A DNA stretch of 64,000 nucleotides from Clarkia xantiana subsp. parviflora (GCA_036873135.1 JAPTYO010000010.1:20391772-20455771); one strand, 5' to 3'; positions 11,607 through 23,286 are shown, counted from the stretch's first letter. A program made the numbers and translations. The notes: generated from the sequence alone by a model not told the origin.

Positions 11607-12919
11607 CTAGATGTGACTTCTTAGGCTTTCCACAAATTGACTCGGTCTTTGAACATGATAAGCAATTTCTGGAGGAGTCATAGTCAAATAAAGCAGCTTT
11701 CCAACCATTCTTCTGTAAGAACTGGCATCTTCAAGCAAATGATCATCTGGACTGGTGTGAGTGCCTTCATCAAATTCTCTGGTTGTTAACTTCATGTTGC
11801 TATCCATTGGAGTGTCAATAGATTTTGCAGCTCTCAAACCTGCTTCATCAATCAGTTCTAGAGCATATTTCCTTTGAGTAATCACTAAACCAGATGAGGA
11901 TCTAGCAATTTCAAGCCCCAAAAAATATCTCAATCTTCCCAAGTCCTTGAGCTTGAAATGCTGAAGCAGAATTGACTTCAACTGACTTATCAAAACAAGA
12001 TTCGATCTTGTAATTAGGAGATCATCAACATATATGAGAATAAAAACCTTGTGATCTCCTTGTACTTTGCTGAACAATGAAAAATCATTGGAGCTTTGAA
12101 CATAACCACACTTTAGTAGTGTATCAGTTAGTTTTATATTCCATTGACGAGAAGCTTGCTTCAATCCATAGAGAGACTTGAGCAGCTTGCATACATGTCT
12201 TGGTGCTCCGTTCTGAGTAGTGTCTTTATCAAAACCCTTTGGAATTTCCATGTACAAATCCTCAGTAAGGTCTCCTTGAAGAAAAGCATTGTTGACATCC
12301 ATGTGGAAGAGATCCCAAGCATTAGCAGCAGCTAAAGCAAGTATTATCCTCACAGTAATCATTTTGATCACAGGAGAAAAATTCTCGCTGTAGTCAGTCC
12401 CCTCTACCTGAGTAAAGCCCTTTGCAACCAGCCGTGCTTTGAATCTTTCAATCGTTCCATCAAAGTTGTATTTAACCCTATAGACCCACTTACAACCCAC
12501 TACAGACTTTCCTTTAGGAAGATCAACCAGAACCCAAGTGTTATTATCCTGAAGAGCTTTTATTTCATCCTGCATAGCCAAAATCCATTTAGGATCCTTA
12601 TAGCCCGAGTGTAAGTGGTAGGTTCCTTTACCTTATCTGTTGCAGCTAAATATGCTTGAAAAGAGGAGGATAGAAGAGCATAAGAAATGTAATTTTCCAT
12701 GCCAAAAACCGCATTAAAAGTGGCCCTTGAACCTGGCAAATTTGGAATAATATAGTCTCTTAGCCTTGTAGAAGGTTGAATCTGCCTAGTGCTCCTCCTG
12801 ATAGGCTGTGGAGAAGATGAGGAAGGCTCATTCTGAGAAGCAATGTTCTCAAACAGAATGGGATTGATGACTCCAGATCCTTGACGCTCATTCTCATGAA
12901 AAGGAATCAGCTTGTGCAA
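11607..12919 (-). pseudogene. Copia reverse transcriptase remnant
   Basis: Two overlapping frames cover the spacer after integrase (12560-12919, with RRSTRQIQPSTRLRDYI) and the reverse transcriptase (11607-12581, 324 codons). The latter opens MQDEIKALQDNNTWVLVDLP and contains KWVYRVKYNFDGTIERFKARLVAKG, MDVNNAFLQGDL, SLYGLKQASRQWN and the catalytic YVDDLLI near residue 186. All are hallmarks of the copia-type RVT_2 domain. Within this frame the domain looks intact, but it is joined by frameshift to the spacer upstream and to RNase H downstream. Confidence 0.93.
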
Positions 12920-12922
12920 TTC

Positions 12923-13640
12923 TTACTTATTCATTGCAAATGGGAATTTATCCTCATGAAAAATAACATCTCGACTAACATGAAACAGCTTATCAGAAAG
13001 ATTCATAACCAAATACCCTTTCTGACTTGATGAATAACCCATGAGAATAGCTGGATCAGATCTGGAGCTAAACTTGTCTCTATTATGCAATCTAGTGGAA
13101 AAACAAAGACAACCAATAGTCCTCAAGTGAAGAAGTGACAGAGCTTTCCCATATAACACCTCAGATGGAGATCGAAAACCCAACAAAGAAGAAGGAGATA
13201 GATTGATTAAGTAACACGCAGATAGGATGCAATAACCTCAGTACTTGATTGGAATTGAAGCCTGAAATCGAATAGCACGAGCAACATCCAATAAATGTCT
13301 GTGTTTGCGCTCCACTCTGCCATTCTTTTGAGGAGAGTGAATCCAACTTGGTTGATGCTCAATACCCACTTGCTCAAACAGAGTTTTGCACATATTATTA
13401 ACAAATTCAGTGCCATTATCACTTCGTATGATCTTTACCACTTTGCCAAATTGAGTTTTCACCATCCGTAGGAAATTTCTGATATGCAGAAAAGTATCAC
13501 TCTTTGATTTCATCAAGAATACTCAAGTGGTTCTAGAGTAGTCATCAACAACTGTAAGGAAATACTGGAATCCTTTTATTGTTTGCACTCTATATGGACC
13601 CCAAAGATCAATATGGATCAAGTCAAAGCATTAGATGCAT
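12923..13640 (-). pseudogene. Copia integrase remnant with stop codon
   Basis: Reading the - strand from about 13640, the frame gives HIDLWGP (first catalytic Asp) and VVDDYSRTT (second), then a TGA stop at 13523-13525 where copia integrases have Trp. It continues with RSDNGTEF, HSPQKNGRVERKHRHLLD (catalytic Glu) and, after another frame change near 13190-13240, the C-terminal segment LGFRSPSEVLYGKALS...GCLCFSTRLHNRDKFSSRSDPAILMGY and HVSRDVIFHEDKFPF. The catalytic triad is present, but the domain is interrupted. Confidence 0.88.
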
Positions 13641-13671
13641 GAGACTGACTTATAGAGAAAGGAACTCTTGT

Positions 13672-15374
13672 TTACTTGGCCATAGAGCAAATATTACAGA
13701 GCTTAATACAGTCAGCAGACTGATTCAAATTCAAACTTTTTAGATGACCTAGATGACTAGAAGATATATGACCCAGACGTTGATGCCATGTCCAGGAATC
13801 TCCCTTATTTGTAGCAGAAACAGCAGCAGCAGTTGATCTTGCACTTGAAGTGTCTAATGAATCTTTAAGAACATACAATCCCTTCCTTCTTTCACCAATC
13901 CTCGTAATCTTCCCACCGTAATGGTCCTGAGCAGAAACATGCTCAGAGGTGAAAATTACTTTGCAACTCAATTGCTCAGGAAGTTTTGACACAGATATCA
14001 AATTGAATTTGAAATCTGGAACCAATAAGATGTCAGTCAAAACAAATCCTAATGAGAAAGAACATGAGCCAATGTGTGTAACCATGCACTTATGACCATC
14101 TGGAAAATGCACAAACTCAAAACATGAGTCATTGTTCCTAATATCATAAAGCCAATCCCTCTGAAAAATAATGTGATTTGTCGCTCCAAAATCAATGATC
14201 CATGTCATAGATGTGTTAGATAGAATACCTGCCATATTAACCTGGAACTCAGAAGTTTCATCATGGAAACTCAAAGGATCAGAGACATTAGAAGCCTCAG
14301 CTGCAACATTAACCACTCTTTTGTTTGCAGCAGCATGAAGAATCCTTTTATCAGAAGCAACTGAATGAACCACTCTATTGTCAGGAGCAGGAACATGAGT
14401 AACAGGATCATCTGAAGCATCTTCTTCCTCAAAAACACCATTTTCTGCAGCCCATTTCTTCTTCATACTTTCTGGAACCCCAAATTTTGACCAACATGTA
14501 TCTATCTTGTGACCACGTTTTCCACAGAAAGTACATAACCAATTTGATTTATCTATCCATCCAATCCTGCCTTTTACAGCAGTTGAACCAGTGTATCCAC
14601 CAGCTGCAGGCTTTCCACTATTATCATTCGTCCTAGGCTTGAAATTACCACCACCATAAGGACGAGCAGAATACAGAGTTGAGCTTTCAATTACATCTCC
14701 TAATGAACCAGTAATTGATCTTTGGCTTTCTTCTTGTAAAAGAATCGAAAAAGAAACACTCAAAGTAGGTAATGGTTGCCTCATAAGCAAAGTACTACGA
14801 ACATGAGAGTAAGTCTCATTCAATCCAAGTAGAAACGACACCAGTTTCCGTTTCTCCTTACTAGCATTGACAACAGCAGTATCAGCAGCACATTCAATCA
14901 CCATATCATCAATTGCAGCAATCACATCCCATAATTGCTTCATTTTACCAAAATATTCAGTGATTGACAAAGTACCTTGAGAGGTATGGTAGATTTCTCT
15001 AGTCAATTGAAAGAGCTGCGTACCATCGACTTTGTCGAACATCTCGCGAAGATCCTGCCATATCGATTCCGCTGCAAATTGTAGACTAATCCACTAACTA
15101 AATCCTTAGCTACCGAATTCCTGATCCAAGCCTTGACAATATCGTTAGCTCTGTCCCACTTAACACGTTGAGCTGCTAGAACTGACTCTCGACGGCAAGA
15201 ACCATCAATGAAACATATTTTATTCTTAACTAACAATCCTTCATGAATCGATGTACTCCAAACGTGATAGTTTGAACATCCTTGTAGCTGGAAATGGATG
15301 AGCATATGACCTGTGGTGTCTGCCGGATGAAGGTAAAACGGATCATACATAATTGCATCGTTGTTCGCCATCAA
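13672..15374 (-). pseudogene. Copia gag-protease-preintegrase remnant
   Basis: A 123-codon frame from 15374 carries the gag N-terminus (DPFYLHPADTTGHMLI, then W-rich gag sequence). A frameshift near 15010-15045 moves to a 456-codon frame ending at 13672. That frame holds the rest of gag, a CCHC zinc knuckle (CTFCGKRGHKIDTC), the protease region, and the gag-pre-integrase motif WHQRLGHISSSHLGHLKSL with CNICSMAK. The protease active-site segment reads IIDFGATNHI: the usual D-S-G or D-T-G is D-F-G, so the protease is probably dead even apart from the frameshifts. Confidence 0.9.
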
Positions 15375-15571
15375 GAATCGATCGCAAAGACAGAAATCAA
15401 AGCGAATCGCAGAAAACTGAGCTCGAAATCTTGAAATTCAACAAGAATTCGAAGATTGAATCAACTAAACACGGAAAAACAATCAAATCGATTGCAATCT
15501 GTAACCTCAGAACTGAATCAAGAAAACGAAATCAAGAACTGAGCTGAATGATGGATTTGATCGGTGAAGAT

Positions 15572-15587
15572 GGTGGCTCTGATACCA
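15572..15587 (-). other. Copia primer-binding site
   Basis: On the - strand this reads TGGTATCAGAGCCACC, matching initiator tRNA-Met, and directly abuts the 5' LTR. Confidence 0.93.
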
Positions 15588-15734
15588 TATACAAGTTTAA
15601 CATTGAAAGTAAAATGCAATCTTCATTCAATCAAATCAGTCTTTACATTAGTATGTATTTAGTATATATAGGAACTAGAATCCTAACTAACATTACTAAC
15701 TAATGTATCAGCGGTACAATGTATTATATCCACA
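15588..15734 (-). repeat. Copia 5' LTR
   Basis: 147 bp, the partner of 10876-11022 with about six differences. It ends CCACA on the + strand and is followed by the GCAGT duplication. Confidence 0.95.
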
Positions 15735-15739
15735 GCAGT

Positions 15740-17064
15740 CCACATATGGATGTTGCCTTATTAATTTTGTACAAATATATATCTACCTTAGACTAATAAA
15801 ATGACCCACTTTAATAGTGTTAATTAAATACCACCGCTCCTTTTAGTAACTTGCAATGTTCACGTGACCCTTTTTTTTTTTTTTTCTTAAAGTATTGAAA
15901 CCACCCACCCTCCATCCAACCCAACACTGTCGACCCAACTATCAACTGATCAGACTGTTAGGTAAATTATGCATGGTACCCCATAATTATTAAAATATCT
16001 TATCATACAAACACACGAATCTGTAAATTGATCATAGGAAACAATCACACTATGGATCAATGTCATTTCTTGTCTATCTTCGCTATCCAACCTAATCTGA
16101 ACCCATTCTTCTTATTTGGTTAAAAATATATATATTTCACATTGGAGTCCAGTAATACATATTTTGCTGCTTCAAATCACTTATTTCTATTTTATATTGA
16201 ACAAATTGAGGTGCCACAATCTACCCTGCAATGCGTGCGACATCTCCATTGCGGTCTAGTTAATCTGAATCTTTACTACTGTACGTGATTCGGGACTTGC
16301 ACTGCTAGATACTTTCAAATACATATCAGGATTCATAGTATCTTCCGCTGGTAGGGTCTTTTACCGGTAAATTCAATCATGGTCATATTTTTAATACTCA
16401 CTCCAAGCTCTAGCAATTGTCATCAGTAGCCTAAGTCAGCGTATCTGAGTTCGTTCTCTATACTTAAGTATAAAGAGGAATTCTCTAATTAACTAAGTAA
16501 TAGGTCTCTTCTTATTTTACTCCACATTTATATCCGATATAGGACAAAAGGTGTGAAAATAATATATATATATATTGATGTCCGGAACCAATCACAAGAA
16601 AATGGTGGTTGGTTTGTCGCTTCACTTAATCAGTCGCTAGAACATACAAGAGATCGTCTTTCATTGGACATGAGATGAAGTACGTACGATAATAATAAAT
16701 AATATATTTCTGAATGGGAAATTATAATATATAATATAGGATTGAGCTTAAGTCAAACACTCTACGTTTAAACTAAACCATCTATCTATTTACGTACGTG
16801 TAAGAATGCTATCAACGCATTTTTTTAGAATTAATTAATTACTAGTGATCATTATATGTTCATTCCACTATATAATGATAAGAGTTTTTTGCTTACGGTT
16901 TGTAATTTTTTCTAACCATCCACATTAGCAACCTAGTATAGGTAAGACCAACATATTTAGTCTCGTTCTACTTGTATATGCCTGACATATACCTGGATTA
17001 GACAATACTTGATATTTTAATCAAGTCGTGTGAGATAACTCTATGAGTTTCGAACTTATAACTT
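15740..17064. other. Intergenic DNA
   Basis: No gene or repeat boundary is supported. The sequence is AT-rich with short TA runs near 16130 and 16560. Confidence 0.6.
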
Positions 17065-17073
17065 TAGAATCAA

Positions 17074-17624
17074 GGGTTAATAACTAATAAACTGCCTGAG
17101 GTTTGGTCCATGTTGAAATCTGCTGAACTTCAAAGTGTTAAAATGGACTGTCTGAGATTTGAACTTTGTTGAAATTTAGTTTTCCGTCCAAAATTGCTGT
17201 TAATTTTGATAGAATGTTGCGAAAAGTTGGAATTTCCCTTTCTACCAAATTGTAGTGATGAAATTACCCCTAAAGTCAAATTAAAACAACCATCACCCAA
17301 TTTCGGCCGGTCACCACCCAACTCCGGTCGGTCACTACCCAACTCCGGCCGGCCACCACCCAAAAACTCTATAGTTGTTGATTTAGATATGAGGGGTAAT
17401 TTCGTCAATTCGCTAAGTAACAGAATGTCAGATTTTTCACGGAGGGGCATTTTTTGGATATCCATTTTATCGAGCTCACGTGATACACTTCCGTTAAACT
17501 TAACCCAAAAATAGACGGAGAAACTAAATTTCAACAAACACCAAACCTGAAACAGTCAATTTCAACGATGGACACCAAATTTCAACATTTGTCAAACATG
17601 AGACAGTTTATTAGTTATTAACGC
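17074..17624. mobile_element. Mutator-type MITE
   Basis: The 551-bp element has long inverted ends: GGGTTAATAACTAATAAACTG at the left and the complement of GCGTTAATAACTAATAAACTG at the right. Looser inverted similarity (GAGGTTTG..., GTTGAAATTTAGTTT) runs inward for about 100 bp. The flanking 9-mers TAGAATCAA (17065-17073) and TAGAACCAA (17625-17633) match at 8 of 9 positions, as for Mutator-like elements. It encodes no transposase. The centre carries three 21-bp tandem units. The long frames on both strands across it are open by composition only. Confidence 0.85.
17299..17361. repeat. Three 21-bp tandem units
   Basis: Units of the form CAACTCCGGCCGGTCACCACC repeat three times with a few substitutions, giving a GC-rich core inside the AT-rich MITE. 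Confidence 0.8.
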
Positions 17625-17652
17625 TAGAACCAAATTAGAAAGTAGTAAGCAT

Positions 17653-17792
17653 TCTTTCTACTGTATTAGCATTACCAATGGCGGTGTTCTACACACTTTA
17701 TTTAAGAGTTATTATGTGGTGATCTTTCTACTGTATTACCATTACCAATGGCGGTGTTCTACACACTTTATTTAAGAGTTATTATGTGGTGA
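17653..17792. repeat. 70-bp tandem duplication
   Basis: Two 70-bp copies starting TCTTTCTACTGTATTA (17653-17722 and 17723-17792) differ at one visible site, so the duplication is recent. Confidence 0.93.
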
Positions 17793-18760
17793 TGATTAGG
17801 TACACACTACTAGCTTAGAGTTAGTGGGGTGGAATCAATCAATGGTGAAACAAACATTTTATGATATGACTAAAGATAATTAATATAAATGATTAGGTTC
17901 TTAATGCAACTAACTTTTGCAAGACTTGAGCTGTAATTATTAATTCATACGTACGTACGGGTGTATGGTATGGACTAATTATACTCATTAATTTTTTGGT
18001 AACCTTATTAATTTTTTCCATTTTAACTGCCGTGAATGTGTGTTACGTCATGAATGCACAACTAATTAATAATGGGAGTTGAATGTTTTGGTTGTCTAGC
18101 TTGACTATATAAAGTCGTGCAAAAGGGTAAACACAAGTATGAATGTTATAAAGTGCCAATATATTTATTATACAGATATTTAATTAGTCTATCCACGATT
18201 GTTTATACAATATTGAATCAGGAGTGTTAATGTTAAACTTCCCAAAAGCTTTACATTGCGTAAATTTGTCATATGACACGATCATTGTCATCAATCTATA
18301 TCTATCTATCTATCTATCTTCTTATATATATATCTTTTATATATTATTATTATGTTTTTAAGGAGTGGGCTCATGAACTAGGATATGGTAGCTCATGCAA
18401 TAAAAGCTAAGAGACGCGTACGTATATGAATATATTATTTAACTAGATTGCAATAGAAATTTACACCTAGCTCAATTCAGTTCCACAAAGCATATATTTT
18501 ATTCTTTCATTCATTACCATCCTATGATTCTGCTAAGGAATATATAAAATAAAATTATCATATATATATATATAGGAGTTTTTTTTCTTTCTTTTCAAAA
18601 GAAGTTAATATTTTCCTAACAAAAAAAAAAATTAAAATACCAAAATGAGCTACCGGCTAATTATATATCAATTAATCCTTATTCAGGAAAATAATATTGA
18701 ATTAAGTGATGAGCCGGGAATAGAAAGCTAGCTAGTTAATGCCCTAGAAGTCAGTCGTAC
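17793..18760. other. Distal upstream region of the MYB gene
   Basis: No coding signal. It holds a TATC microsatellite near 18299-18320 and short TA runs. Confidence 0.6.
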
Positions 18761-18775
18761 GTGGGAGGTTGGTGC
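18755..18775 (+). promoter_or_regulatory. ACGT core next to an AC-element-like site
   Basis: TACGTGGG (ACGT core 18759-18762) is followed within a few bases by GGTTGGT (18767-18773), the complement of ACCAACC. An ACGT element paired with a MYB-recognition element is the layout of light-regulatory units in flavonoid promoters. It lies about 280 bp upstream of the MYB start codon. Function is inferred. Confidence 0.4.
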
Positions 18776-18833
18776 ATTGACAAGGAGGCGATCGACCGTG
18801 GAGAGGCCACGACTGGGGTTTCACATAGAAGCC

Positions 18834-18841
18834 GACGTGGC
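18834..18841 (+). promoter_or_regulatory. GACGTGGC bZIP site candidate
   Basis: C/G-hybrid ACGT element about 210 bp upstream of the MYB start. HY5-type bZIP factors bind such sites and are known activators of subgroup-7 MYB genes in Arabidopsis; here this is only inferred. Confidence 0.4.
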
Positions 18842-18939
18842 TCAATCTCTCACCACGCACTCACCCTTGCTTTCTACATTCATCGATGGCTGCCACACAC
18901 ACACCTGTCACTAATTATTTTTGTTGGGAAAGTCGTCTC

Positions 18940-18946
18940 TATAAAT
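18940..18946 (+). promoter_or_regulatory. TATA box candidate of the MYB gene
   Basis: TATAAAT lies 107 bp upstream of the start codon, a usual distance for a plant gene with a short 5' leader. Confidence 0.55.
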
Positions 18947-19046
18947 TCAAACGGCACTTTTCCACTCTTGTGTCTGTCCAATAAAGTGCATAATATAATA
19001 ATCTATCTCACACACACTTACTTCATCACTCTCTCTGTGCTCTGAA

Positions 19047-21453
19047 ATGGGAAGGGCGCCGTGTTGTGAGAAGGTGGGGCTGAAGAGAGGACGGTGGACG
19101 GCGGAGGAGGACGATATCTTGACCAAGTTCATCCAGGTCAACGGTGAAGGCTGCTGGAGGTCTTTACCCAAGAATGCAGGTGCCGCTCGAGTGTTTACGC
19201 TAAATATATAAGATGGTGACACTTAAAATGAGACTCACAGTCTCATCACCTTATTATATATAATCATAATTTGGTTGATATTGGCGAAATTTTTTATTTA
19301 AATTTTAGTTGGTTTTTTTTAGATGAGTGTGATTAAAATTGTGGGAAATGCATGATTTGTAGGGTTGCTGAGGTGTGGAAAGAGTTGTAGATTGAGATGG
19401 GTTAATTACTTGAAAGGTGATGTAAAGAGAGGTAACATTTCGGCTGCTGAGGAGAAGATCATTATCAACTTACGCTCTACCCTTGGTAACAGGTATATAT
19501 ATATATATATATATCTCTCTCACACTCTCACTATATATATATATAAACAAGAGTAATTAATTAAATAGTGAAAAAAGATGGCATCAGAGAATTACACAGT
19601 CATGTTGAATGGCAACCCATTTCTGGTGTTATTCTGAAAAAGCGTGCAATTGGCCAAATGTGATTTATCTATGGAATAAGCTTCTTCTTTGGCCGAGATG
19701 GAATAAGGTATTAATTAACTAATAAATTAAAGTACGTACATCTAAGATTGGTAAACGTATTTAGAGAAGGTTCCATAATTATGATACATTATTAAAGCGC
19801 GAGATTTTACTTATATGAAATTTTACGGTATTATAATATCATTGATTCATCTTTTGTATGAAAATACGTCTTTTAAATTAATTAATTTTTTACGATAAAA
19901 AATATATTTATCTTATTGTTGATTAATTTGTTACACTAATATATATAAGTTAGAAATCTATAAAATCATACATCATTAAAAGTCTTCGCATGAAAAATAA
20001 AAATTAAAAAAAAATGTGTATAAATTAGAATACCATGAAACATTTATAACTATTTGATTACGATTTTTTTTTTTGCCAATAATATTATAGTAAATTAAAA
20101 TAAAAATAAAACTATTTAAATTACAAAACATTATTAAATGATATATATATTTTTAAACATGTTTTAAAGTGTAGAATCGTCGATTGTCATACTAGTTAAA
20201 ATGTCTACAGTTGATTTTATAGTTTAAAATTGCATGTTTCGCCGCATAGTCATATATCTAATTTAATCTACATAATTATAAATCTTTAGACTTTGCTCGT
20301 CATTTTCTGATATAAAGGAGAGAGTGGAGCCGTGCATGGCTCTATAGTCCATGTCTAGTACCATTTCATTTCTAGCTATCAATTATGACGTCTGAAAATT
20401 TATCTAACTTAGCAGAACATTTTTACAATAAAAAGCCGACACTGTATCATAAATACGAAGACTACGACTTCTTATTACGTACGCTTTTTCCCTCATTACG
20501 TGGAGAAACACCCATCGTTCTTTACTTTTCTATAAGACAAGACAGAGCCGTAGGCCATTAATTATTTAATACAGAAGAGATGATGCACCAGAGTTAATTA
20601 AATATCTAACTAATAATAATAATTTTATAATTCTTTAGGGTGAACCGGCGAAGGGTAGGTTATATAATTAGGGTTTTGCCTAAACCCTAAATTTATTATT
20701 ATATGCAGGTGGTCTTTAATAGCGAGTCACCTTCCAGGAAGAACAGATAACGAAATCAAAAACTATTGGAACTCTCATTTGAGCCGCAAAATTGATACCT
20801 TTAGGAGGCCGCCCGGAGAGGCAATGCAAACCCTAATGGACCTGAGCAAGGCTGCTGTAAACAACCCTAGCAAGAGACGAGGCGGTAGAACGAGCCGATG
20901 GGCCATGAAGAAGAACAAAACCGACTCTAAGGTCGCCGTTAAAAGGAATGTGCTAGTAGAAACGAACAACGTTGTCATGCATCCTAGTCCTTGTCTGAAC
21001 AAAACATCAATTAGTGGAGATAGCAATATGTTGTTAAGTGAGGCAGATGAGATTTTAGGACCATTGGAGGGATTTGATGAGGAGCTGCTGCTTATGGGAG
21101 ACATTAATGGGATTGAGGGTCTAGTGGGTGAGACAATTACAAGTGATGGTGCCTTTAGCCCTGGAAATTACAACTCTGCCACTGCACTTGAATGTGTGAC
21201 CCCTAGTGGTGCACTTGACCTTTGCTCCTCTTCCAATTCAATGACTTCTTGTGTGGAAGATAATGGGAGTGTGGATTGGGATAGTCTAGAGGGACTCCTT
21301 CTAGGGAATGACAATGAGAGTTTGCCATTGGTTGATGAGGGTCAACAAGTGCTGAACTGGCTATGGGAGAGTGATGACTTGGCAAGTGACAACTTTGGGA
21401 AGTTGGGTTTTGAGGAGAGGCAAAATGCTATGGTAAATTGGCTCATCTCTTAA
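19047..21453 (+). CDS. R2R3-MYB transcription factor, subgroup 7 (flavonol regulator type)
   Basis: Three exons: 19047-19179, 19363-19492 and 20709-21453, with GT-AG introns of 183 and 1216 bp. They join to 1008 nt coding for 335 residues. Exons of 133 and 130 bp are the standard R2R3-MYB pattern. The protein begins [23 protein letters not shown]2 (about 14-62) has Trp17, Trp37 and Trp57; R3 (about 67-114) has Ile70 in place of the first Trp, as is common in plants, then Trp89 and Trp108, with [19 protein letters not shown]. There is no bHLH-interaction motif. Residues 143-155 ([13 protein letters not shown]) fit the subgroup-7 signature, and the C-terminus ends NWLIS, close to the second subgroup-7 motif. 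The tail is acidic, suggesting an activation domain. Known members (MYB11/12/111) activate flavonol genes such as CHS, CHI, F3H and FLS in the nucleus. GEGCWRSLP in R2 resembles other subgroups. No frame damage is seen. Confidence 0.93.
19493..20708 (+). other. MYB intron 2 with TA repeat at the donor
   Basis: The intron opens GTATATATAT and runs straight into a TA microsatellite, with a second TA run at about 19533-19544. The rest is AT-rich with no gene. It ends TATATGCAG. Confidence 0.85.
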
Positions 21454-22024
21454 CAATTTATTAAATATTAAATATTGTATCGTGTCGTGTCGTGATGCTG
21501 TTTATGTAATTGTTCGAGTCTTTGTTAAGCTCTTTTTGTGGGGGTCATATAGAGCTCAAGATTTGCGCTAGCACAACTTTGAATAGACCACATACGTACG
21601 TCTGGATCGCGAGCGAGTCATTTAATTGGTCATGTGTTAGCTTTCTTAGAAAATGGTGGAAGATCTTTATAAGAGGGTATTATAAATAGAAGGCTAGATT
21701 TGTAGGTTGGTGTTGTGTACATGGATATCTCTATTTTGAGTGAATAGTGGAATTTCAAGTTTCTCATGTGATAGATATATGTTCACTGATAAATGGTCTA
21801 TCTCCATTAGCCTTTACTTTCTCACAGAGATGACTATGTGTATATAATATGTATAGCTTTAAAGCTATAAATATATACACATATATAGTCCATCAAGGCA
21901 TCAACTAAAAAATCGAATAAATTATATATATATATATATATACTACACATTATATACTACATTATAACTATATAATATATATGTCCATATATTCACTAAT
22001 ACTATCAACGCACATATAATAAAT
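21454..22024. other. MYB 3' flank
   Basis: Contains the 3' UTR of the MYB gene; a clear poly(A) signal could not be chosen. CGTGT repeats three times near 21481-21493, and TA runs lie near 21925-21942. Confidence 0.55.
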
Positions 22025-22539
22025 GGTTAATAGGTCTTTTGATACCACATGTTTGACAACTTTTGACTTTTGGTCCAATATATTTTTTGCCTAGTTTTAT
22101 ACCATACGTTTGCAAATTTTCTACTTTTGATCGGACCGTTACATTTCGTCCATATTTTCTGTTAAGTGACATGTGCAAGTCACGTACGTGCCCCGCGTAA
22201 ACTTTTGATTTTGTTCAACTTAATCCCTATAATACGTTCCTAACCTTTTTTTTTTGCCCATGACTAGGACCATTGAGTCTAGATGTTGATCTCGAAACTT
22301 CAGGACTAACTTGAACAAATAAAAGATAGAAATGCATTAGATGGACTAAATTGAACAATTAAAAGTTTAGGGTGGGTCACGTGACTTGCACATGTCACTT
22401 AACAGAAAATACAGACGGAATGTAACGGTTGGACCAAAGTAGAAAATTTACAAACATATGGTACCAAAACTACGATAAAAAATATTGGACCAAAATTCAA
22501 AAGTTGTCAAACATGTAGTACTAAAATACATGTTAACCC
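22025..22539. mobile_element. Mutator-type MITE with long inverted repeats
   Basis: About 515 bp. The two ends are inverted copies of each other for about 160 bp, from GGTTAATAGG...CACATGTTTGACAAC inward to GACATGTGCAAGTCACGT at the left, mirrored at the right to TTAACCC. The flanking 9-mers (ATAATAAAT and about TAAATAAAT) match only imperfectly, so the exact ends are uncertain by a base or two. No protein is encoded. It lies about 570 bp downstream of the MYB stop codon. Confidence 0.8.
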
Positions 22540-23277
22540 TAAATAAATTTATTCTAACAAAAATAATTAATTATTCTAAATTTTTAAAATTATATAATTT
22601 ATAAAATAATTTAGCAATCGTAAAAATCTACAAAATATATATTTACTTTTCATTAAAAAGAAATATCGATGATCGGCCCTATTGATTGCTATTTTTAAAT
22701 AAATTTAATAATGATTACAATTTAAGTTAAAAAATTAATTTTAAAAAATGTTATCTTTTTATTATTTATTAGTCAAACTTGAGATCGCCACTAAGTGAGT
22801 GCATTCTACCACATTTTGGAACGTAGGGTGCGTTGGACCTATTTTTTTAGTTGATAATATTGAATACTTTATTTTAAAAAAGCAATTTAAAAATGTTAAC
22901 ATATAATAATTTCTACCTTAATCTAATATCAAGTTCATTTTGGATATAACCTCACAAAACACAATAATGTGATTTTTTTTTTTCATATTATAATAGGATT
23001 CAATCTTCTACCCTACTCTCGCTACCCCGGATCGTGTCCTACTGTTGTGATCTTGACACATATCCGTAGTGTAATTAATTTTGTCAATTTTTTTTTTCTA
23101 AAAACCTAATGGGATTAGTGAACCCTGAAAGGAAAATATTAAAACTAAACTAATGACACATGTCAAGATCAAAATGATAAGGCACGACCTGAAATATGAT
23201 AAATGGGACATATGATCTCTGCATCATTATAATCTCACATTAACTTAACTAATGTATAACTAATAAATTAAGTCACA
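22540..23277. other. AT-rich spacer between two MITEs
   Basis: No gene or structured repeat seen. Confidence 0.6.
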
Positions 23278-23286
23278 TTTCAGAAA

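Larger units (their letters stand above)
10876..15734 (-). mobile_element. Ty1/copia LTR retrotransposon, full-length but defective
   Basis: This 4859-bp element lies on the - strand. It has two 147-bp LTRs, a primer-binding site, a polypurine tract and a perfect 5-bp target duplication GCAGT (10871-10875 and 15735-15739). Domain order from 5' to 3' on the - strand is gag, zinc knuckle, protease, gag-pre-integrase, integrase, reverse transcriptase, RNase H, which is the copia order. The coding region is broken by several frameshifts and at least one in-frame stop, so it cannot make a full polyprotein. The LTRs differ at about 6 of 147 sites by eye, suggesting a fairly recent insertion. The ends read TG...TA on the coding strand rather than TG...CA. 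Confidence 0.95.

Noticed and set aside
17130..17537. Overlapping long frames on both strands
   Set aside because: They follow the 21-bp repeat inside a MITE; open because the repeat length is divisible by three.
19140..19165. GEGCWRSLP in R2 as a mutated residue
   Set aside because: Cys at this place is common in other R2R3-MYB subgroups, so it is not evidence of damage.
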